From assembly GCA_938005265.1 (NCBI GenBank), contig CALLOA010000023.1, positions 1-49,235 on the forward strand: 49,235 nt of DNA, in the 5' to 3' direction. Origin of the DNA: an uncultured Granulosicoccaceae bacterium. Its GTDB lineage: Bacteria > Pseudomonadota > Gammaproteobacteria > Granulosicoccales > Granulosicoccaceae. The notes beneath the pieces are model-generated. The model did not search any database, was not told the DNA's origin, and worked only from the letters and a program-made list of their open reading frames with translations. Below are positions 1-6,410 of this stretch, one piece after another. The translations under genes and the position numbers were made by a program. The first letter of the stretch is position 1, and every line of letters begins with the position of its first letter.

Positions 1-696
1 CGTTGTGTCATGGAACAAGAGCACGACAAAATACTGGCTGAGATGCGGCAATACAGGGCCGCAGGTTACAAGTATTTTAAGCTAAGAGTCGGAATTACCC
101 CTGAAAGCGATATAGAACTTATTCGTTATGCGGCTGAGATCGCCAAATCCGGGGAGATCGTTTATGCCGATGCGAATTGCCGATGGACTCTTCATGATGC
201 ATTGAAAGTGGCGAGGGCCGTCGAAGATCTTGATGTTATGATCGAACAACCCTGTCTCACTTATGAAGAGTGTTTACATGTACGTGCACGCACGAATCTG
301 TCGATGAAACTCGACGAACTCGTGACCGACCAATCCATGGCGGAGCGTATAACACAGGACCTTATAGCTGACGTCGCCTGCGTAAAGATGGCGCGCATTG
401 GCGGACTAACAAAGGCACGCAGAATTCGCGATTACTTTGTCGATCACGGCATAAAGGTCGTTACTGAGTGCCTGATGGGTGGAGAGATTGTATCTGCTGC
501 AGTGTCGCATTTTGCAGCTTCCACCCCAGCGGAGCTGTTGTTCAACACGACAGACTTGCATTCGTATCATACGAGACCCACTGGTACACTTGCACCACCG
601 ACATCAGACGGTCGGATGTATTGCCACGATACTCCTGGACTGGGTGTAGAGCCTGATTTCGAAAGTCTTGGAGATCCCGTGGCAGTTTATGAGTGA
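1..696 (+). CDS. Enolase-superfamily (mandelate racemase/muconate lactonizing type) enzyme, 3' part
   Basis: The reading frame is open from the first base, so the start lies outside the window; the first in-window ATG at 10 is probably internal. The visible 231 codons form the TIM-barrel half of an MR/MLE enzyme. Recognisable elements are FKLRVG (the KxK-motif strand, with Arg replacing the second Lys), YADAN (first metal Asp), IEQP (second metal Glu), KLDE (third metal acid) and CVKMARIGG, whose Lys matches the base on the opposite face. Such enzymes abstract a proton alpha to a carboxylate using Mg2+ and racemise, cycloisomerise or dehydrate acids; the cis-3-hydroxyproline dehydratase/proline betaine epimerase group is a possible neighbour. 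The substrate cannot be fixed without the N-terminal capping domain. Family assignment is firm, function is not. Confidence 0.85.
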   Translation, partial: RCVMEQEHDKILAEMRQYRAAGYKYFKLRVGITPESDIELIRYAAEIAKSGEIVYADANCRWTLHDALKVARAVEDLDVMIEQPCLTYEECLHVRARTNLSMKLDELVTDQSMAERITQDLIADVACVKMARIGGLTKARRIRDYFVDHGIKVVTECLMGGEIVSAAVSHFAASTPAELLFNTTDLHSYHTRPTGTLAPPTSDGRMYCHDTPGLGVEPDFESLGDPVAVYE

Positions 697-835
697 AGTG
701 AGGCGAGTGAAAGTTGCCGGCACGGGGAATCGAGCTCGTTCTTTCTCCGGCCACCCTCCATTCTTTTACCAACACAGTCAATGTCAGCTGTGGGCCGATA
801 CCTTTGCATTTCGCAATTCAAAATTCGTTGCTCGG

Positions 836-1153
836 TCATAGGCCAGTAATCGCAAAATCCAAAGCTGCAAGCACCTCAGACTGGCAATGTTCCAGCGTGC
901 CAATGGGGTTCGATAGCAGGCGACCCGGTAACGCAGAAATCTGTGGCGTCATCAACACGAAACACCTTTCGTCAAAGAAAACTTCAGGCATCAGGACATC
1001 CATGACGGCATCTTGAACTAAGTCCTTGCTGCTAAGTGGGGTAACTATTCTGGTAGCCAGCGACGATAGTACAGAATGCTGGACATCGACTAGAAGTGGA
1101 TACTGTTTCTTGGTGAGTATGTTCGTGTTTTCGTAAACATCAAACTGTTTCAT
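836..1153 (-). CDS. ccdB: CcdB-type toxin of a type II toxin-antitoxin pair
   Basis: A 105-residue protein beginning MKQFDVYENTN. It shares the CcdB layout: an N-terminal strand, then YPLLVDVQ (E. coli YRLFVDVQ), RIVTPLSS (RMVIPLAS), CFVLMTPQISALP (equivalent of the MMTTDMASVP stretch) and a C-terminal helix ending DFAITGL. Known CcdB proteins poison DNA gyrase through GyrA, with the extreme C-terminal Trp-Gly-Ile important; here the end is Thr-Gly-Leu, so gyrase activity is not certain. The start is set by a one-base TAATG overlap with the stop of ccdA, which indicates translational coupling. Longer in-frame starts would intrude into ccdA. The pair is chromosomal and isolated between metabolic genes, typical of a mobile or former cassette module. 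Confidence 0.9.
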   Translation of the reverse strand: MKQFDVYENTNILTKKQYPLLVDVQHSVLSSLATRIVTPLSSKDLVQDAVMDVLMPEVFFDERCFVLMTPQISALPGRLLSNPIGTLEHCQSEVLAALDFAITGL

Positions 1154-1398
1154 TAAAAGTCTCGAACCGAATCGCTGAAGCAACCCTGTTCGTCAATCGT
1201 TTTGTTATAAGCCACGATTGCTAATTTGTTTCTTGCCTGCCATTTTTCGTTTTCTGCAGGCGCCAGCTTTTCTGTGAGTGCAGCCTCCAGAAGCGCAGAC
1301 AGATTGATCTGCATTTTCCTCGATTTTGCTAGAAGGTCACTATTGATGCTTAGATTGGTCGGCTTTTTCTGTGCATCTTCTTTGTACAACGCGCCCAT
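1153..1398 (-). CDS. ccdA: CcdA-type antitoxin
   Basis: An 81-residue protein from the ATG at 1398, which is preceded by GGGAAG at about 7 nt; an upstream in-frame Met at 1476 would read through the promoter and operator and is rejected. The N-terminal part (KKPTNLSINSDLLAKSRK, then INLSALLEAAL) resembles a ribbon-helix-helix DNA-binding domain. The C-terminal part (ENEKWQARNK, then IDEQGCFSDSVRDF) matches the CcdB-neutralising tail of E. coli CcdA (AERWKAEN, then IEMNGSFADENRDW). It should bind and neutralise the adjacent CcdB and, with it, repress its own promoter. Its stop codon shares one base with the ccdB start. Confidence 0.92.
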   Translation of the reverse strand: MGALYKEDAQKKPTNLSINSDLLAKSRKMQINLSALLEAALTEKLAPAENEKWQARNKLAIVAYNKTIDEQGCFSDSVRDF

Positions 1399-1421
1399 GT
1401 AGTTTCTTCCCAAAGACAGTT

Positions 1422-1443
1422 TATGCGCATCGTAATGCGCATA
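1422..1443. promoter_or_regulatory. Perfect 22-bp palindrome, candidate CcdA/CcdAB operator
   Basis: TATGCGCAT, a 4-nt spacer, then ATGCGCATA: 9+4+9 perfect inverted repeat, 24 bp upstream of the ccdA start. Each arm contains the self-complementary octamer ATGCGCAT and the two octamers are 12 bp apart, as expected for two adjacent ribbon-helix-helix dimers. It overlaps the proposed -10 box, so binding would block RNA polymerase. Confidence 0.75.
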
Positions 1444-1457
1444 TGTGGAGGTGTCAA
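1429..1457 (-). promoter_or_regulatory. Sigma-70-type promoter of ccdAB
   Basis: On the minus strand TTGACA (1457-1452), a 17-nt spacer, then TACGAT (1434-1429). The -35 box is a full consensus match and the -10 box matches 4 of 6. Transcription would begin near 1422, leaving a short leader with the ccdA ribosome-binding site. Confidence 0.7.
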
Positions 1458-1755
1458 TCTGTGAGTAGCAAATCACCCAGCGTTGGACAAACCACGGGAC
1501 CTTTACTGCGTCCGGTAAGTGGAGCCGCCAAAATATGACCGTCGAATTTTAATAATTCGAATGTCTGCTTTGTAGAAATGCATCTGCGTTCACGCATTGT
1601 AGCCCTATTGGAATGTTGATATCGTGCCACGACAGAATGGCTCGGTAATTTGACCGCGCCGTTGCTTGGTAATGACATTTCTACACCTAAGCCCTTCTGC
1701 AACTAAGTTTTTCTACACTTGCACCTGTTGGTTATGTATGGCAACTCAACTTGTT
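1458..1755. other. Region without a convincing gene between ccdAB and the P450 operon
   Basis: About 300 bases. An 82-codon minus-strand frame (1454-1702) is open but resembles no family I know, and its end overlaps the ccdAB -35 box. A 7+5+7 AT-rich inverted repeat (TCGAATT / AATTCGA) lies at 1542-1560. It could be degraded remnant sequence from the event that brought in the toxin-antitoxin pair; no transposase or attachment site is visible. Confidence 0.4.
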
Positions 1756-3105
1756 TTAGCCTGCCTTGATTTCCCGTTTACAGAAAATAACTTTGCTGCC
1801 CATGGTTGGACGCAATGAGAAACGAGGGTGCATAGAAATGAATTGTTCCTCTGAAGGTGCAAGTGTTAGTTTCTTTAAAACACACACTGCAGTGATCATT
1901 ACCTCCATCATACCGAAAGACTGCCCGATACAAATTCTCGGGCCTGCTCCAAATGGAAAATAGGCATATTGTGGCCAGCTTGCTTCGCCCAGGAATCGCT
2001 CCGGTAGAAACTTGTCGGCGTTATTAAACCATCGTTCATCACGATGGGTGATGTAGGGTAGTAGCTGAACTAAATCGCCTTTTTTGATTGAAACCTCGCC
2101 TATCTTGATATCCGTTGTAGCTTGCCTGCAGAACAGGGCATAGGCGGCGGGGTATAAACGGAGTGTTTCATTTACAACTGCAGATAAGCAGGTTAAGTTC
2201 TTTATGTTTTCAAAGGTTGGAAGATCATTTCCAATAATGGAATCCAGTTCATTGTGTACTTTCTTCAGAATATCGGGGTGTTGGGCGAGCAAAAGGAAAA
2301 GCCAAGACAGCATTGCTCCGCTTGTTTCGTGCCCCGCGATCAGTAGAGACATTACGTCGTCTTCGATCTGCTCTGCATCTTTTTCATGATGTTCAATGAG
2401 GATGGATAATAAATCCAAATGTTTATTGCCTTCTGATTCAAGCCTTTGTTTGACGATATCGCTGATGGTTGTTCTCATTAACTGAACGACTTCTCTTTTG
2501 CGCTTGTTGATACGCATCGAAATGGACGTTGGCAGCAGGAACGGTGATGTGGTTTCGCGGTATGCTATTTCAGAAAGACCATACACGGCTTTACTGATTT
2601 CTTCAGACTGGGAACTGAACGTCTTGCTGAACAAGGTAACTCCGGCAACATCCAGAGCGTGTTGCGCCATTATTCCGTCTAATTCACAGTTTGTGTCCGT
2701 ATGCTTTTCAAGCTGATCAACGAGCACATTGGATTGTGCGGCTACCATCCTGGCATAGTCAGGCATACGGCTCTGTTTAAATGCGGGCAGGATTTTTCGA
2801 CGGCGCTTTTTCCAGGAGTCACCTTCTACCACCAGTAAGCTGTTGCCGTTCCATTGGCGCAGTATATTCATAATTCGTTCAAAGCGAATGAACTTATCAG
2901 CCTGCTTTGCCAGAACCTGCTCTATGTGTTCTGGGTGAAACAAAAACCAGCAACGATGCGGGCCTAGTTGAACTCTTACTGCATCGCCATATTTATCTTT
3001 TAGCGACTGGTAATAGTTCAGTGGGTCGCTCTTTATTTTGAACAGAGAATCCAGTCCAAGGAAGTAGGGAGCAGGGTGTTTGCTGTTAAGCGTTGGCCGT
3101 TGCAT
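1756..3105 (-). CDS. Cytochrome P450 monooxygenase
   Basis: A complete 449-residue soluble P450. The I-helix oxygen-activation motif AGHETSG is at 257-263, the K-helix ExxR (ETLR) at 313-316, the PERF motif (LPERFLG) near 367-373, and the heme loop FGAGPRICIG at 385-394 with the axial Cys at 392. WKKRRRKILPAF near 98-109 is the usual C-helix WxxxR heme-propionate region. Overall it looks like the CYP4/CYP110-like class that hydroxylates fatty acyl or terpenoid substrates, but the substrate is unknown. No membrane anchor and no fused reductase is present, and no ferredoxin gene lies nearby. Its start overlaps the end of the upstream membrane methyltransferase gene by 20 nt, placing it third in an operon. 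Confidence 0.95.
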   Translation of the reverse strand: MQRPTLNSKHPAPYFLGLDSLFKIKSDPLNYYQSLKDKYGDAVRVQLGPHRCWFLFHPEHIEQVLAKQADKFIRFERIMNILRQWNGNSLLVVEGDSWKKRRRKILPAFKQSRMPDYARMVAAQSNVLVDQLEKHTDTNCELDGIMAQHALDVAGVTLFSKTFSSQSEEISKAVYGLSEIAYRETTSPFLLPTSISMRINKRKREVVQLMRTTISDIVKQRLESEGNKHLDLLSILIEHHEKDAEQIEDDVMSLLIAGHETSGAMLSWLFLLLAQHPDILKKVHNELDSIIGNDLPTFENIKNLTCLSAVVNETLRLYPAAYALFCRQATTDIKIGEVSIKKGDLVQLLPYITHRDERWFNNADKFLPERFLGEASWPQYAYFPFGAGPRICIGQSFGMMEVMITAVCVLKKLTLAPSEEQFISMHPRFSLRPTMGSKVIFCKREIKAG

Positions 3106-4342
3106 TCCGTGGCCTATTTCTTTTTATTAATTCGCCGGGTACTGCAAGTAGTAGAAACACCGAGGCGATTAAAGTGGTTAAAAAGTTTATATGAAATAGC
3201 GGATACACAAACGCTGGGTAGTTGTTAAATACAAGCCCTCTGTTACCGTCTATATAGTGATGCTGGCCGTCTTCTGCTTCGATAATCTCTAACCCCGTCG
3301 GTTCTTGTTTCTTCAGCCATTTAGTATAGGTTGTCTGAAATTTTGATCCCGGATTCCAGAATAATGTTGATGGCTCTTTTATCCATGGTTTCCATCGGGG
3401 GTACCATTCCGGGACATTGGTTTTATATTCGGGCCAGCCAGCTGGAAAACGTACCTGCAAATCCTGACTATGGTGCCAACGAACCAACCCAAGAACGAAA
3501 ACTACAGCCATTGCAGCCGCCAAAGCGACAAATACGTTTTTCAAGAAAAGCCCGATAATAATCCATGAAAGTGCGCTGCATAACTGCATCGGGTTGGTGA
3601 TATAGGCATAGATTCCGCTATTCACCAAATGCTTTGTTTTATCAAATGGTATTGGTGTTCCCTCGCCATGTATAACAAACATGTGAACAGCGGTCAGCCC
3701 CATAACCACGCAAGGACTTAGCAAAAGTAGCGTTATTACGTAGTTCGCTAAAGATTTACCTTGGAAATCCCAAGCCCCACCCATGGCCTGCATAATCAAT
3801 GTCGGCAATACAAAAAATGCCAAAAACCCATAGCCAAATGCCAGAAGGCAGGCGCGCGCTATCAGATGGTCGTCAAATGCGGTCCATCTTGCCAGATAGA
3901 GCGCTGGAATATGTACGAGTAGATAAATCAGGAAAATCCCTAAAAACCAGTAATCACCAGCAATCACAAAAGGGACCAGGGATTTGAAAAACAGCGCCTG
4001 AATGACAAGAAAACCAATGGTGAAGACCAGCGGGCTTAAGTGTGGGCGTGCAAAAAAGATAGCAGGGCCAAACAGGAAAGAACCTGCAAACCATAAGTCA
4101 GCAGGCATCCCTAACAGTGTCAATGTATCACTGCCAAATTTCCATATCCCCAGATGTATCGCCAAAGCAAATGTGGGCAAAAGTAGCGCAATGCTATAAA
4201 GAAAGGAGAAAAACCCACCAACCAGCAATCTTTCATTTTCCTTGTGTTTCCAACCCAAGTAGAAAGTCAGAAATAACGGCACCAGAAACAGGATTGCTCT
4301 GAAAAGGATCAGAAGATCACCATGAATGGAAATATCAATCAT
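3086..4342 (-). CDS. Polytopic membrane protein with ICMT/PEMT-like methyltransferase signature
   Basis: A 418-residue protein with roughly ten hydrophobic segments. Residues 237-253 contain KHLVNSGIYAYITNPMQ, the signature of isoprenylcysteine carboxyl methyltransferases and bacterial phospholipid N-methyltransferases (pattern G-x-Y-x-Y-x-R/T-N-P-M), followed near 303-320 by W-PEY plus VPEWYPRWKPW, like the second cofactor/substrate element of that family. The 200-residue membrane N-terminus is longer than usual for ICMT. By family knowledge it would methylate a lipid or isoprenoid-like acid or amine at the membrane using S-adenosylmethionine. It overlaps the upstream gene by 4 nt (ATGA) and the P450 gene by 20 nt, so the three are co-translated. 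The N-terminal half resembles nothing I can name. Confidence 0.75.
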   Translation of the reverse strand: MIDISIHGDLLILFRAILFLVPLFLTFYLGWKHKENERLLVGGFFSFLYSIALLLPTFALAIHLGIWKFGSDTLTLLGMPADLWFAGSFLFGPAIFFARPHLSPLVFTIGFLVIQALFFKSLVPFVIAGDYWFLGIFLIYLLVHIPALYLARWTAFDDHLIARACLLAFGYGFLAFFVLPTLIMQAMGGAWDFQGKSLANYVITLLLLSPCVVMGLTAVHMFVIHGEGTPIPFDKTKHLVNSGIYAYITNPMQLCSALSWIIIGLFLKNVFVALAAAMAVVFVLGLVRWHHSQDLQVRFPAGWPEYKTNVPEWYPRWKPWIKEPSTLFWNPGSKFQTTYTKWLKKQEPTGLEIIEAEDGQHHYIDGNRGLVFNNYPAFVYPLFHINFLTTLIASVFLLLAVPGELIKRNRPRNATANA

Positions 4343-4722
4343 CTGATAATCATTCTTTCAATGGGTGTGTAGATTGCACGGGGTGTTTTTTGTACGAATA
4401 GTTCAACAACCAGAAATACAACCGGTAAACCCAGAGCGAGGTAAAGTGAGAAAAAAGGGATACTGATAATAAGAAAAAGTTGGACCATTGTGCCAAAGCG
4501 CATCAGCAGCCCTTCTTTTGTTTTGGTCTTTCCCAGAAATGAAAGCACCAGAATCAGTACTGCGGGAAAGATGACGGCAAACGAATAGACCTCCAGCAAT
4601 TCGTTGTGGCCCGATCTCCATGATGAGATGGCAAAAAATAGCCGTATTAAACAAACACTGCCAACTGCAACAAATAATGTAATAAGTATATCTTTGCGTA
4701 AGGCGTACCCGTCATTAACCAT
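4339..4722 (-). CDS. Small hydrophobic membrane protein, first gene of the P450 operon
   Basis: A 127-residue protein from the ATG at 4722 (MVNDGYALRKD); a GTG at 4791 would add 23 residues with no membrane or signal features. Four hydrophobic stretches are visible: ITLFVAVGSVCLIRLFF, VYSFAVIFPAVLILVLSF, LFLIISIPFFSLYLALG and LPVVFLVVELFV. No known domain is recognised. Its stop overlaps the start of the ICMT-like gene by 4 nt. The extreme coupling suggests a complex or a shared membrane substrate with the next two proteins. Confidence 0.65.
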   Translation of the reverse strand: MVNDGYALRKDILITLFVAVGSVCLIRLFFAISSWRSGHNELLEVYSFAVIFPAVLILVLSFLGKTKTKEGLLMRFGTMVQLFLIISIPFFSLYLALGLPVVFLVVELFVQKTPRAIYTPIERMIIR

Positions 4723-5187
4723 AATGGGGCCTTCTGCCACACAGAGTGGTTGGTATGGACGGAATGGGGTGGATGTGGCTAGAGCGCGCACTCAGTACAA
4801 TAGTGTTCGCTCCAAATTTATGGCGTTTCTGCCTGTCTGATCCTTCGGCATGGAAGCTATGTAGCTCATCCCGTGCAAAATCAAACGGGAAAAACATGTT
4901 GAGAAAAAATGGTGGTTCAAACGACAAATTAGACAGACTCCAGAAACGTACACTTATTACAAGTGTAGATGGTTTACGATAATCCGGATAATATTAGTGT
5001 ATGACACTCTGTGTGTGCCCTGCGAAGAGATTTATAACAGAGCTTCACAATGGGAACTGTACTGGGGTAGAGTATGATCGAGGCCGGCGCTCTATCCAAT
5101 ATTGGCTCAAGTGCGTTGACTCGTGTTTTGTTAAAAAATGATTTCAAAACCCGTTTTTGATCAAGCCACAAAGGAGACTGAAGCATC
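4723..5187. other. Divergent intergenic region between the P450 operon and the TRAP binding-protein gene
   Basis: About 465 bases holding the promoters of two divergent units. A 7+5+7 perfect inverted repeat (TACACTT / AAGTGTA, 4949-4967) could be an operator. TTGACT at 5116-5121 is a possible -35 for the plus-strand gene, but the hexamer 17 nt downstream (TGATTT) is a poor -10. I see no gene here. Confidence 0.45.
4949..4967. promoter_or_regulatory. 19-bp inverted repeat, candidate operator
   Basis: TACACTT, 5-nt spacer, AAGTGTA, a perfect dyad in the divergent region 227 bp upstream of the P450 operon start and 220 bp upstream of the TRAP gene. No regulator gene is adjacent, so the binding protein is unknown. 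Confidence 0.35.
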
Positions 5188-6288
5188 ATGACAAGAAGAA
5201 CTTTCCTAACAAGAAGTGCGCAAGGTTTAGGCATAGCCACCGCTGCCGGAACCGGTATTATTTCCGCACCCGCGATTGCACAAAGTAGAACCAAAATGAC
5301 AATTGTTTCTACCTGGCCCCGGGACTTTCCTGGCCTCGGCTTAAGTGCGCAACGTCTTGCACAACGAATCGACGATCTGTCGGAAAGCAAAATCGAAGTC
5401 GAATATTTTGCGGCAGGTGAGCGCGTCGGTGCCTTCGACTCATTTGATGAAGTTGCCTCTGGCAATAGCCAAGCCTACATTGCTGCGGATTATTATTGGA
5501 AAGGTAAGCATCCTGCATTTGCCTATTTCACATCGGTTCCATTTGGTATGACTTCGCTTGAATGGAACGCCTGGATAAAATTTAAAGGCGGGCAGGAATT
5601 GTGGGATGAGGTCTCCGGGGAGTTTGGATTGAAAGCCTATACTTGTGGAGGAACCGGAACGCAAATGGGTGGCTGGTTCAACAAGGAAATTGAATCGCCT
5701 GACGATTTGAAGGGTCTTAAGATGCGAATACCCGGTCTGGGGGGCGACGTCATGGCTAAGCTGGGTGCATCACCTGTATCTCTGCCTGGAGGCCAAATAT
5801 TCGAGAATCTGGTCTCTGGTGCAATCGATGCTACCGAGTGGGTGGGTCCCTACAATGACTATTTCATGAAGTTCTACGAGGCGGCCAAGTACTACTACAC
5901 ACCGGGTATGCACGAACCGGGTGGCGGACTTGCATTTGGTATGAACAAGGAATGGTTCGAAAAACTTTCCAAGTGGGAAAAGATGGTGATAGAAACCGCC
6001 TGCATGGAAGAGAACGCAGCGCAATACGAGGAAGCCGTTGCGAATAATGGCGAATTTCTTTCCAGAATGCTTAACGATCACGGCGTAGAACTGCGTGAAT
6101 TTAACGATGAAATTTATGATGCCTTCGGTGAAGCTGCAGCGGAAGTATTTGAAGAGACTCGTGATCACAGTGATCTTGCTGCAAAAGTCGATGACAGTTT
6201 CCAGAAAAACCTTCGAGAGATGGCAGCCTACCTGAAGCTAGCCGAAATTGGATTCTCCAATCAGCGCAATCGCGTTTTGGGTATTTAA
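5188..6288 (+). CDS. Tat-exported TRAP transporter solute-binding protein (DctP/TakP-like)
   Basis: A 366-residue protein with an AAGGAG-type ribosome-binding site upstream. The N-terminus TRRTFLTRSAQGLGIA, followed by a hydrophobic stretch and APAIAQ, is a twin-arginine signal with a cleavage site near residue 32. The mature part has the TRAP P-family layout: EYFAAGERVGAFDSFDEVASG, then DLKGLKMRIPGLGGDVMAKLG (the usual specificity Arg in KMRIPG) and the conserved GAIDATEWVGP. This subgroup (mannitol/chloroaromatic or 2-oxoacid binding, COG4663-like) often carries Tat signals. It should bind an organic acid in the periplasm and deliver it to a DctQM permease. No permease genes are within the window, so the gene is an orphan here or its partners lie elsewhere. 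Confidence 0.9.
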   Translation: MTRRTFLTRSAQGLGIATAAGTGIISAPAIAQSRTKMTIVSTWPRDFPGLGLSAQRLAQRIDDLSESKIEVEYFAAGERVGAFDSFDEVASGNSQAYIAADYYWKGKHPAFAYFTSVPFGMTSLEWNAWIKFKGGQELWDEVSGEFGLKAYTCGGTGTQMGGWFNKEIESPDDLKGLKMRIPGLGGDVMAKLGASPVSLPGGQIFENLVSGAIDATEWVGPYNDYFMKFYEAAKYYYTPGMHEPGGGLAFGMNKEWFEKLSKWEKMVIETACMEENAAQYEEAVANNGEFLSRMLNDHGVELREFNDEIYDAFGEAAAEVFEETRDHSDLAAKVDDSFQKNLREMAAYLKLAEIGFSNQRNRVLGI

Positions 6289-6302
6289 ATTTGGGTATTT
6301 AA
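6276..6302 (+). repeat. Tandem 13-bp duplication across the stop codon
   Basis: TTTGGGTATTTAA occurs at 6276-6288 and again at 6290-6302. The first copy includes the TAA stop of the TRAP gene, so a second stop follows in the duplicate. Probably replication slippage without functional meaning. Confidence 0.6.
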
Positions 6303-6356
6303 TTTTGTAGTGCTGGCTTTTTATTGAAACTAATTGTTCTGTTTCATTTGGCTAGT

Positions 6357-6396
6357 TGAGGGAGTCGTTGCTTTGACCGCAGTGACTCCCTCATTT
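6357..6396. terminator. Terminator hairpin between convergent genes
   Basis: TGAGGGAGTC (6357-6366) pairs perfectly with GACTCCCTCA (6384-6393) across a 17-nt loop, followed by TTTA on the plus strand. It sits between the ends of the TRAP gene (plus) and the dehydratase gene (minus). It may serve both directions, although the minus-strand T tract is weak. Confidence 0.65.
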
Positions 6397-6410
6397 ATCA
6401 GTTGTAAGGC

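Noticed and set aside
1454..1702. 82-codon minus-strand ORF
   Set aside because: No family resemblance, no ribosome-binding site seen, and its 3' end overlaps the ccdAB -35 box; described only as part of the gene-poor region.
5116..5144. Possible promoter TTGACT-17-TGATTT before the TRAP gene
   Set aside because: The -10 element matches the consensus at only two positions.
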